Source: JAOUEA01 sp963797635 (lineage in GTDB: Bacteria > Actinomycetota > UBA4738 > HRBIN12). Taken from it: a stretch of 64,000 nt of DNA. Below, in pieces: positions 56,924-64,000 of this stretch. Position 1 is the first letter of the stretch. Each line of letters begins with the position of its first letter. The notes beneath the pieces were generated by a model. That model saw only the letters and a list, made by a program, of their open reading frames with translations. It was not told where the DNA came from and did no database searches. The DNA is taken from the NCBI GenBank assembly GCA_963797635.1, contig CAWCPZ010000007.1, forward strand, positions 124,001 through 188,000. Reading direction: 5' to 3'. Position numbers and translations under genes: made by a program.

Positions 56924-59629
56924 ATGAGCGCCTATGCAGCCACAGGGAGACGGATGTCGTGCTGCGCGATGGTGGACGATACATCTCGGGCCGGCACGTG
57001 ATGGGGATCGGACGGCGATAGAGGACTACTGCTGGGTATGTCGGATGAGACGAGGAGACTCCGCTTCTGGGGAGTGTACTTGAACGTGGCAGAGACGGCG
57101 CGGGCCGCCGTCGATGTCGATCACGTCGCGCACGAAGACGCTCCGCGCGATACCGGTGGACGCGTCGGACACGTGTGGTCGGAGGGGCCCAGTTCATCAA
57201 GGAACCGGGGTCGGACAAGGCGGAGATCGGGATCAGCGTCGCAGACGAGCTTGAGGACCTGGGTATTGGGTCGCTCCTGATCGCGCACCTGGCGGCAGCA
57301 GCGGCTGAGCAACACGTGGCGTGGCTCCGGGCGGACGTGTTGCCGGAGAACCACGGGATGCTGGAGGTCTTCCGAGAGACGGGATTCCCCATCCGGTACA
57401 CGCGAAGCCGGGCGTCGTGAGCGTCGACTTCCACACGGCGGTAGGCCCCGGGACGCTCGAGCAGTACGAGGCGCGTGAACGCCTGGCGGCGGCAAGCGCG
57501 GTGCGAGTCGTTCCTGCACTCCCGACGTCGATCGCAGTCGATCGGCGCGTCACGCGATGCCGGCTCGATCGGGGGAAGACTCCTCCGCAACCTGCTTGGC
57601 GGAGCCGTTCGAGGGAGTAGTCTACCCGGTGCAATGCGAACGCCGTCGTCGGTGCAGGGGGTGACCTCGTACCCGACGGTCTTAGATGTTCCGGACGACG
57701 TGGACCTGGCGTTCATGGTCGTGCCTGCTGCCTCGGTGCTGCGACGTCGCTCGCGAATGCGTCGAGAAGGGCGTGCGTTCGCTGGTCGTGATCTCGGCGG
57801 GATTCGCGGAGTCAGGTGGCGAGGGCGCGCACCGCCAAGCGGAACTGGTCGATCTCTGCCGCTCCGGTGGTGTGCGCCTGATCGGTCCCAACTGCATGGG
57901 GATCGTGAACACCGATCCGACGGTACGCATGAACGGGACGTTCGCGAGCGTCTCGCCTCGAGACGGCAGGATCGGGTTCATGTCGCAGTCGGGTGCCTCG
58001 GTATCGCGATCATGAACCTGGCGGAGTCGCTGGGTGCGGGACTGTCGTCGTTCGTCTCGATCGGGAACAAGGCCGATGTCTCGGGCAACGACCTGTTGAG
58101 CTACTGGGGAGACGACGAGCGCACGGACGTGATCCTGTTGTACCTGGAATCGTTCGGGAACCCTCGCCGCTTCGCGGCGCTCTGTCGGGACATCGCACGA
58201 CGCAAGCCGATCGTCGTCGTGAAGAGCGGTCGCGGAACGTCCGGGCACCAGGGCGACGGCCTCCACACCGGAGCGCTGCTGGCGGCCTCGGACACGACCG
58301 TCGAGGCCTTGTTCCGGCAGCACGGTGTGATCCGGACGGACACGCTGGAGGAGATGTTCGACGTCGCGACGTTGCTGGCGAGCCAGCCGGTTCCTCGAAG
58401 GTCCGCGGGTCGCGATCGTGACGAACGCGGGGGGCCTCGGCATCCAATGCGCGGACGTGTGCGAGGCGGGCGGGCTGGAGTTGCCGGAGCTCTCTCGACG
58501 ACCACGCTCGAGCGACTCCGTGCGCACCTGCCGGCTGAGGCGGCCGTGGGGAACCGATCGACCTCGTGGCGTCCGCTCGGGGTTCCGACTACGCGGAGAC
58601 GATCGCAACGGTCGCGGCCGATCCCGAGGTGGACGCCTGATCGTGATCTACATCCCACCGCTGGAGCACGACGCGCCCGAGGTCGCCATCACCTCGTCGA
58701 GGCGATCGGAGCGATCGACCGGCCCATCCCGGTGTTGACCTGCTTCATGTCGGCTCGAGGCGTCCCGGACGAACTGCGGGCACAGGGTCACCGGATCCCA
58801 TCGTTCGCGTTCCCGGAGCAGGCAGCGATCGCGTTGGCTCACGCCTGGCGACCTCGGAGAGTGGCGAGCTCGACCGCGGTCCTCGCCGCCGGAGTTCGCC
58901 GACCTGCACACGGACGAGGCGGTCGCTCTTCTCGCGACGGCACTCGAGCGAGGCGAGGGATGGCTCGACCCGGAGGAGGTGCGGTCACTGCTCACCTGCT
59001 ACGGGATCTCGACCGTGGAACAACGCGCGGCGAAGGATCCGGAGGAGGCGGCGCAGGTAGCCAGCGAGATCGGTGGTTCGGTGGCGCTGAAGATGACGGG
59101 TGTGCTTCACAAGACAGAGATGGGAGCTGTGCGGCTTCGACCTCGCGCCGGAACAGGTCGCGGATGAAGCGCGTGCGATGGCGAGCGCGAGCGAACGGTC
59201 CGCACGGGAGCAGGGGGCTTCATCGTGCAGCCGATGATCGAGGACGCGGCCGAGATGCTCGTCGGGATCGTGCCGATCCGCAGTTCGGACCGGTCGTCGC
59301 CTGCGGTGCGGGCGGTACGACGGTGGAACTGGTGAACGATGTCCAGGTCGGGGTTGCTCCGCTTACGCGTCCAAGACGTGGACGCCATGGTTCGGAGGCT
59401 GACCACCTTCCCTCTCCTCACTGGGTTCCGTGGTGCATCCCCGAAGGATGTCGACGCCCTGGAAGACGTGATCCTGCGGGTCGCCTCCATGGCGGATCAC
59501 CACGAGGCGATCATCGAGATGGACTGCAACCCTGTGATGGTGATGGAACGAGGCGCTGTCGTGGTGGACGCTCGGGTCCGCGTCCGTTCCCCCGACCGGC
59601 ACACGCCGTCAGCGGGTCGCCCTGGCTGA
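56924..59629 (+). CDS. Pat-like protein: GNAT acetyltransferase fused to NDP-forming acyl-CoA synthetase (many frameshifts)
   Basis: About 900 codons with ten or more indels. N-terminal GNAT: MSDETRRLRFWGVYLNVAET, AEIGISVADELEDLGIGSLL, LRADVLPENHGMLEVFRETG. Then a CoA-binding Rossmann region (DDVDLAFMVVPAASV, LIGPNCMGIVN), ligase domain (FVSIGNKADVSGNDLLSYWG), an ATP-grasp part (EIGGSVALKMTGVLHKTEMG) and a C-terminus with LLTGFRGASPKDVDALE. The order matches actinobacterial Pat lysine acetyltransferases with GNAT first, which modify acyl-CoA synthetases. All domains remain recognisable, so error rather than decay is likely. Confidence 0.7.
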
Positions 59630-59645
59630 CGCCACCGACGAGTTG

Positions 59646-59971
59646 TCAGGCTTGGGATTCCATCCGCTCGAGCCGCTCGTAGTAGTCGGGCAGCTCCTTC
59701 AGATGCGCCCATGCGATCTTGCCCGTCAGCCTGGGATCGTCGTCGGTGACGTTCGTGTCGGTGTCCCGACGTCCATGCTCGAGCTCGACATCCATCCGAC
59801 GACGGAACTCCTCGACGGAGAAGTTGGATGCCCGAGATCCAGTCCGATCTCCATCGCGATCGCTCGTGCCTGGGCCTCCGTGAAGCCATGCCTCGATGGC
59901 GCCGTCCCGCGATGCATGTCAGCGGCACGCTCGGAGGGCTCCTGCATCATCTCCCTGAACGCATCCCTCAT
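59646..59971 (-). CDS. DUF5661-like small protein (one frameshift)
   Basis: About 108 residues. FTEAQARAIAMEIGLDLG is followed, after a frame change near 59825, by FSVEEFRRRMDVELEHGRRD, TNVTDDDPRLTGKIAWAHLK and ELPDYYERLERMESQA, which I recognise as the DUF5661 pattern. Function unknown. The ATG at 59971 has GAGGAGG immediately upstream. Divergent from the ABC transporter; the region between holds one DevR-like box. Confidence 0.7.
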
Positions 59972-60024
59972 CGCTTCCTCCTCGGTCTCGACTCGAACGT
60001 ACGTCGATGGACACCGGGTCTCGT

Positions 60025-60038
60025 AGGTCGAAGGGCCC
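60025..60038. promoter_or_regulatory. DevR/DosR-like box between DUF5661 and ABC transporter genes
   Basis: The minus strand reads GGGCCCTTCGACCT, one mismatch from GGG-N-C-N4-G-N-CCC. A weaker half-site GGGACCT begins 23 bp further on (60048). Confidence 0.4.
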
Positions 60039-60084
60039 GAGCTGCGAGGGACCTCCAGTAGGCACCCAGCCAAGACGGCTGGTG

Positions 60085-60090
60085 TAGCGT
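60085..60090 (+). promoter_or_regulatory. -10 box TAGCGT of the ABC transporter operon
   Basis: TAGCGT lies 11 bases before the ATG at 60102 and only two before an in-frame GTG at 60093, which argues for the ATG as the true start with a near-leaderless mRNA. Confidence 0.45.
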
Positions 60091-60101
60091 CCGTGGTCGA
60101 C

Positions 60102-61013
60102 ATGAGGGACGTTGTGAACGTCATCGAGGTTGAGGGGCTCACCAAGCGATACGGACGTGACCGAGGGGTGGAAGGTCTGACCTTCGACGTTCACCGGGGG
60201 GAGTCGTTCGGCTTCCTCGGTCCCAACGGCGCGGGGAAGACCACGACGATCAGGACACTCCTCGACCTCATCCGCCCGACTTCAGGCGCGGTCAGGGTCT
60301 TCGGCTCGGACCCACACCGCCAAGGCGTTTCGGTCCGTCGACGCATCGGCTACCTCCCCGGAGAACTCGCCCTCTACGAACGGATGACCGGCGAGGAGCT
60401 CGTCCGCTCGTTCGCGGACCTTCGCGGAGGGACGGCAGCCATCCACGGTCGCATCGCGCAACTCGTCGAACGCCTGGGGGTTGATCTGGCCAGGAAGGTC
60501 GGTGAGCTCTCGCACGGGAACAAGCAGAAGCTCGGGCTGTTGTTGGCGTTCATGCACGATCCCGACCTGTTGATCCTCGACGAGCCGACACAGGGTCTCG
60601 ATCCACTCGTCCAACAGACCTTCTATGCGATGGTCGAGGAGGAGCAACGCCGGGGCGCCACGATCTTCCTGAGTTCGCATGTGATGCCCGAGGTGGAGCG
60701 GCTATGCGATCGCGTCGGCATCATCCGCGAGGGACACCTCGCAACGGTCGCCGACATCGGTGAGCTGAAGACGAAGGCGCTGCGTCGTGTCGAGTTCCAC
60801 TTCGACGCTCCGGTGCCGCCGTCAGTGTTCGAACGTCTTCCGGGCGTCAAGGATGTGGCCACCCACGGCGACTCCATCGTGCTCAGCGTTGAGGGCGAGC
60901 TGGACGAGGTCGTGAAGGAGGCGGCCCGGCACCACGTCGTGTCCCTGGAAACTCGTGCCCCGAACCTCGAGGAGGCCTTCCTCGCGTTCTTCGAAGCGGA
61001 GCGATCGGCGTGA
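60102..61013 (+). CDS. ABC transporter ATP-binding protein (ABC-2/DrrA type)
   Basis: Intact 303 residues. Walker A GPNGAGKTTT, Q-loop IGYLPGE, a signature reading LSHGNKQKLGLLLAF (SHGNKQK in place of SGGQxQ, common in ABC-2 exporters), Walker B LLILDEPTQGLDP, and the H-loop His in LSSHVMPEVERL. The C-terminal ~80 residues form the extra regulatory domain of DrrA-like proteins. Coupled to the permease by GTGA. Probably exports a lipid or drug. Confidence 0.92.
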   Translation: MRDVVNVIEVEGLTKRYGRDRGVEGLTFDVHRGESFGFLGPNGAGKTTTIRTLLDLIRPTSGAVRVFGSDPHRQGVSVRRRIGYLPGELALYERMTGEELVRSFADLRGGTAAIHGRIAQLVERLGVDLARKVGELSHGNKQKLGLLLAFMHDPDLLILDEPTQGLDPLVQQTFYAMVEEEQRRGATIFLSSHVMPEVERLCDRVGIIREGHLATVADIGELKTKALRRVEFHFDAPVPPSVFERLPGVKDVATHGDSIVLSVEGELDEVVKEAARHHVVSLETRAPNLEEAFLAFFEAERSA

Positions 61014-61800
61014 CGACCCTCCTGCGGATGGCGTTGCGTGCCCAACGGCGGGCATCCGTTGGCTGGGCCATCGGACTCGCCTCCGTCGCCGCGATGTACG
61101 CGGCGTTCTATCCGAGCATCCGCGAGAGCTCGGCGGAGTTCCGAGGGTACGTGGAGAAGCTGCCGGAGGCCATCCGAGAGTTGCTCGGAGGGGACTTCAC
61201 GACGCCGGCCGGCTACCTCCGGAGTGAGACCTTCAGCATCCTCGGTCCGGTCCTGTTCCTCGTCTTCGCGATCGGGGTTGGGGCCAGGGCGATCGCGGGG
61301 GAGGAAGAGAATCGAACCCTTGACCTGGTGCTCTCAACGCCGGTTCGTCGGCGCGACGTCTTAGTCGCCAAGTGGACTTCGCTCCTGCTCGCGTCGCTCG
61401 CTCTCGCGACCACCCTGGGTTTGACCATCGCGATCGTCGGCCCGCTCTTTGATCTGCGCATCGCTATCGCGAACCTCGCGGCGGCGTGCATCTCATTACT
61501 GCTCTTGGGGTTGGCGTTCGGGACGGTCGCCCTCGCGGTGGGTTGCCTGACGGGCAGGCGCTCGCTCGCATACGGCATCACGGGTGCGTGGCGACGATCT
61601 CCTACGTGACCAACGTGTTGGCACAAGGCGTGGAGCAGTTGTCGCCTCTGCGCCCGCTGTCGCCGTTCCGCTGGTACCTCGAACCCGATCCGTTGGTCCA
61701 TGGAATCAACGCCGCGAGCATGGGTGTGCTGGCGGCCATCACCGTCGTCGCCTACTCCGCAGCATGGGTCTCTTTCGAGCGCAGGGATCTGCGTGCCTGA
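61010..61800 (+). CDS. ABC-2 type permease (one frameshift)
   Basis: About 263 residues and six spans: WAIGLASVAAMYAAFYPSIR, TFSILGPVLFLVFAIGVGAR, the cytosolic AGEEENRTLDLVLSTPVRRR typical of ABC-2 permeases, LLLASLALATTLGLTIAIVG, then, after a frame change near 61590, ATISYVTNVLAQGVEQLSPL and GVLAAITVVAYSAAWVSFER. Here the length implies one missing rather than one extra base, unlike most breaks in the window. The GTG at 61010 overlaps the ATPase stop. Confidence 0.85.
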
Positions 61801-61802
61801 AA

Positions 61803-61831
61803 GGCCCCGATGCATGCGCCGCCTCGGGGCC
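61803..61831. terminator. hairpin after the ABC permease gene
   Basis: GGCCCCGA (61803-61810) pairs with TCGGGGCC (61824-61831) around a 13-base loop, directly after the permease stop and before the ADH remnant on the other strand. No U-tract. Confidence 0.4.
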
Positions 61832-61866
61832 CGCCGATGATCGACAAGCCCTCCCCGATGGGAGCC

Positions 61867-62095
61867 CTAGGATCGAGTCAGCACGACCTTCAGGGCGTCT
61901 GTCTCATCCGCCCTCGAGAACGTGTCGTAAGCCTCGAGGAAGTCGTCGAGGTCGAATCGATGCGTCACGAAGGGGTCGACATCGAGCTGCCGCGATTGGA
62001 TCAGCTTGAGCAGAGTGGGTGCAGCATGGGCAACCGATCGTCGAAGGGGCCATTCGTCAGGTGGATCTCGGGACGTAGTCGCTCATGCGTCCGGA
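61867..62095 (-). pseudogene. C-terminal remnant of a zinc-type alcohol dehydrogenase
   Basis: The minus strand encodes EIHLTNGPFDDRLPM and, one frame over, TLLKLIQSRQLDVDPFVTHR, FDLDDFLEAYDTFSRADETD, ALKVVLTRS and a stop. This is the last ~75 residues of a medium-chain alcohol dehydrogenase (family pattern LLKLI...G-LD...THRF-LD...AYD-F...ALKVVL). No catalytic or nucleotide-binding domain precedes it; 62096-62190 has no recognisable continuation. Either a decayed gene or one cut by a rearrangement. Confidence 0.6.
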
Positions 62096-62190
62096 ACGAA
62101 GCCCCGGGCACACACCCTGGACCAGCGATACGCAAGCATCGGTCAGCGAAGGTGGGTGTGCGGGTACCAGCCACCCCGGCGACCGGGGGC

Positions 62191-62835
62191 CTAGTCGATA
62201 GTCACGCTCTCGGCTTCAACGATAGGGCTGTGCATCTGCCTGGCTGCGATCACCAGGCCAGCCAGCCATCCTGGGGCGCGACCGCGGAAAGGTGGTGCGA
62301 TGCCGCCGGTTTCCAGACCGCCGCGGGCGAGCAACCAGGCGACCAGCGAGTTCGAGTTCCACATGTCTCCCGTATGCAGTTCATCCCGCCCCCAGGTGGC
62401 GGTCGGAAAGCTGGGCACCAGCTCCAGCATCCGCTGTGCGCTGACGGCATCCAAGCTCATCCGCTCTGGGCTGGCCACCGCCTCAGCCACGTCGGGGATG
62501 ATGCCGTTGCGCCACCGTCGGACCTCGTAGCGGAAGAGCCGTGAGCGGCCGAGCACCGGCAGGCCAACAGGGCCGGTTGAAACCACACCTCGGTCGACCT
62601 GCCCGTTGCCCCACAACGGAGCCATCTCGATCACGAAGCGGTCTGCGTCCAGTTGCACCACTAACGCCGAGTGGTAGAGGTCGCACGCCTGGCGTCGCTC
62701 GTGGCGGGCAACGAGGGCCTCGTAGACCCGGCCGTTCCACGAAACACAATGGGATGCGTCCCCGGCGCCCAACGGCAACCAATACAGGTCCACCCAGGCA
62801 TGGTGCTTCTTGGCCGCCTCTTGTCGTGCTCCCAT
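62191..62835 (-). CDS. conserved actinobacterial-type protein of unknown function
   Basis: Intact 214 residues, rich in Trp, Arg and Gly: AWVDLYWLPLGAGDASHCVS, GRVYEALVARHERRQACDLY, HSALVVQLDADRFVIEMAPL, RLFRYEVRRWRNGIIPDVAE, WGRDELHTGDMWNSNSLVAW and GGIAPPFRGRAPGWLAGLVI. I have an impression of a widely conserved family with these motifs but know no function. Invariant-looking Cys, His, Asp and Asn positions hint at an enzyme. GGGAGGTGGAG lies before the ATG. Follows the small gene at 62882 by 46 bases, downstream of two DevR-like boxes. Confidence 0.75.
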   Translation of the reverse strand: MGARQEAAKKHHAWVDLYWLPLGAGDASHCVSWNGRVYEALVARHERRQACDLYHSALVVQLDADRFVIEMAPLWGNGQVDRGVVSTGPVGLPVLGRSRLFRYEVRRWRNGIIPDVAEAVASPERMSLDAVSAQRMLELVPSFPTATWGRDELHTGDMWNSNSLVAWLLARGGLETGGIAPPFRGRAPGWLAGLVIAARQMHSPIVEAESVTID

Positions 62836-62881
62836 CTCGCTCCACCTCCCCGATGATCGGGCCGTTGCGTGGAGAAATCCA

Positions 62882-63121
62882 TCAGTTCACGACCCCTGCG
62901 ACCACCCCGACAGATCGAAGCGTCTTCAAGAAGTCGAGGAGCGATGGGTCATCACGATCCACGCCGCAGCACGGGCCGAGGACGAAGGTAACCAGCGATG
63001 CTCCTTCATCCAATTCGGGTTCAAGGTCGCGTCTGAGCTCCTCCCAGTTCGGCGGAAGCACGTCCGGTAGTGCGACCCGAACGTAGGGACCGATCGCTGT
63101 GATCTCAGTCGTCTCGCGCAT
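62882..63121 (-). CDS. small STAS-like protein
   Basis: Intact 79 residues: TEITAIGPYVRVALPDVLPP, EEGASLVTFVLGP-like strand, then DDPSLLDFLKTLRSVGVVAG. The strand followed by a D-x(3)-LL-x-L helix recalls STAS anti-sigma-antagonist proteins, but the core is short and the match is weak. AAAGGAG lies eight bases before the ATG. First gene of a two-gene unit with 62191; DevR-like boxes lie 51-88 bp upstream. Confidence 0.45.
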   Translation of the reverse strand: MRETTEITAIGPYVRVALPDVLPPNWEELRRDLEPELDEGASLVTFVLGPCCGVDRDDPSLLDFLKTLRSVGVVAGVVN

Positions 63122-63171
63122 GTGTCAGCTCCTTTCCCTCTCAGTCTCCGTGTGGGGAAGTCAGGTTCCGA

Positions 63172-63209
63172 GGGCCGAACGGCCCGGGCGTTTGGGGGCC
63201 GGCCGGCAC
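63172..63209. promoter_or_regulatory. tandem DevR/DosR-like boxes in the last divergent region
   Basis: GGGCCGAACGGCCC (63172-63185, a perfect palindrome) and GGGCCGGCCGGCAC (63196-63209), starts 24 bp apart. GTCGCGG-N6-CCGCGAC follows shortly after. They lie upstream of 62882 (minus) and about 210 bp upstream of 63417 (plus). The remainder of 63210-63416 shows no convincing gene. Confidence 0.55.
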
Positions 63210-63416
63210 GCTCGTCGCGGACCGCCCCGCGACACACTTCCGGTGGGGACGAGTGCACCCGCGTTCGTAGGGGGAGGAGTCGATCATGGAGAGAAGGACC
63301 TGGGATCGAGTCGTCAGCATTCAAGCCTCGCCGGCCACCTAGGTGCGGTCGTCCTGTGACGACGAACCTGATCTGACCATCGTTGCGAGGGCCGGAACCG
63401 CCAAGGAGGGAACGAG

Positions 63417-64000
63417 ATGCGAACGATGCGAATGATCGGCCTGGTTGTTCTCGGCTGCGTGGTGGTGGGAGTCGGTGCGGTGGCTGGGCTACTCCTGTGG
63501 CTGGGCGCGCAGCTCGGGATCGGCGTCGGGATCGGCGTCGGCCTGCTTGTGATCGGCGCCTATCTCACTGTGATCGGCCCGTGGCAACGCCGGTGGGGGG
63601 CGACCGATCAAGAGGTCCAAGGAGCCATGCCTGGCGACGAGCTGCTACGGGCGGACGCTCCGACCACGACCCGTGGCATCACGATCGATGCCTCCTCCGA
63701 GGAGGTGTTCCGCTGGCTACTGCAGATCGGATACGGGCGCGGTGGTTGGTACAGCTACGACTGGATCGACAACGATGGAAGACCGAGCGTGGACCGGATC
63801 GATCCGGATCTGCAGCGACTCGCGGTGGGTGACCGTATCGAGATGCTGCCCGGCATGGGCCCGATCGTCCGCGAGATCGAACCCAACGAACATATCCTCA
63901 GCGCCGGCGATACCGACTCCTGGTGTCTCCTGGTGGCTCCCCTAGAGGGAGGAGGCACACGTCTGATCAGCCGTTGGCGACAGGACTGGCCGAAGACAGC
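63417..64000 (+). CDS. membrane-anchored SRPBCC-like protein (partial, runs off the window)
   Basis: Open frame from 63417 to the window edge, ~194 residues so far, no stop. Two hydrophobic spans (IGLVVLGCVVVGVGAVAGLL and GIGVGIGVGLLVIGAYLTVI) precede a soluble domain: TRGITIDASSEEVFRWLLQI, GYGRGGWYSYDWIDN, VGDRIEMLPGMGPIVREIEP and RLISRWRQDW. The domain resembles SRPBCC proteins with the GDRI-PGMG motif. AAGGAGGG lies six bases before the ATG. Downstream of DevR-like boxes. Confidence 0.7.
   Translation, partial: MRTMRMIGLVVLGCVVVGVGAVAGLLLWLGAQLGIGVGIGVGLLVIGAYLTVIGPWQRRWGATDQEVQGAMPGDELLRADAPTTTRGITIDASSEEVFRWLLQIGYGRGGWYSYDWIDNDGRPSVDRIDPDLQRLAVGDRIEMLPGMGPIVREIEPNEHILSAGDTDSWCLLVAPLEGGGTRLISRWRQDWPKT

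Noticed and set aside
63286..63342. An 18-codon ORF (MERRTWDRVVSIQASPAT) with a purine-rich site upstream
   Set aside because: Too short to support, no similarity, and flanking frames give no sensible extension.
1..64000. tRNA, rRNA, insertion sequences, integrases or prophage
   Set aside because: No cloverleaf-like or rRNA sequence, transposase or integrase motifs, or terminal repeats were recognised on either strand by reading; a tRNAscan or HMM run was not possible.

Overview
The window is a high-GC bacterial chromosome segment, most likely from an uncultured actinobacterium (Actinomycetota). The evidence is an F420-NADP reductase fragment, an acyl-CoA carboxylase alpha subunit that fuses biotin carboxylase and biotin carrier, crotonyl-CoA carboxylase/reductase, a GNAT/acyl-CoA-synthetase fusion, class III cyclase/AAA/TPR proteins, and many genes that start 6-8 bases after a TANNNT -10 box (leaderless). 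There are no rRNAs, tRNAs, insertion sequences, prophage or CRISPR. Genes are dense and often coupled by ATGA/GTGA overlaps.

Layout. 0-6.4 kb: F420 reductase, hydrolase, sensor kinase, acyl-CoA carboxylase alpha, biotin ligase, PH protein, VOC protein. 6.4-10.9 kb: giant cyclase/ATPase/TPR regulator and an M23 peptidase. 10.9-17.8 kb: a minus-strand copper-type locus (CopC-CopD fusion, two paralogous His-rich proteins, orphan solute-binding lipoprotein, CPBP protease). 17.9-25.1 kb: 3-hydroxyacyl-CoA dehydrogenase, two cyclic-nucleotide-domain proteins, DUF1028/subtilase/GAF operon, an 11-unit repeat protein, and an MFS carrier with a cyclic-nucleotide domain. 25.2-29.5 kb: glycosyltransferases, cupin, acyl-CoA carboxylase beta and small subunit. 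29.5-38 kb: lysozyme-like protein, HTH regulator, RecB-like nuclease, ccr, methylmalonyl-CoA epimerase, FtsH-like protease, thiolase. 38-47.6 kb: a coiled-coil pseudo-kinase and a nurA-herA-sbcD-sbcC DNA-end-processing operon. 47.7-52.1 kb: lipoprotein, thioesterase, aconitase. 52.2-64 kb: a DevR/DevS-like two-component system with DoxX, SRPBCC, multicopper oxidase, Pat-like acetyltransferase, ABC exporter and unknown genes.

How the genes fit together. Carboxylase subunits, biotin ligase, ccr, epimerase, thiolase and hydroxyacyl-CoA dehydrogenase together indicate an acetoacetyl/crotonyl-CoA to ethylmalonyl- and methylmalonyl-CoA pathway, although they are scattered. Three proteins with intact cyclic-nucleotide-pocket motifs and a class III cyclase suggest cAMP-type signalling. 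Two tandem pairs of TGTC-N8-GACA palindromes may be targets of the local Crp/Fnr regulator. On the right, four intergenic regions carry palindromes of the DevR/DosR type, three of them as clear tandem arrays with 23-24 bp steps; this suggests a small redox/dormancy regulon around the two-component system.

Quality warning. About half the genes contain frameshifts. In 22 of 24 moderately affected genes the total length fits one extra base per break, so single-base insertion error is more likely than decay. Errors are densest at 54.2-59.6 kb.
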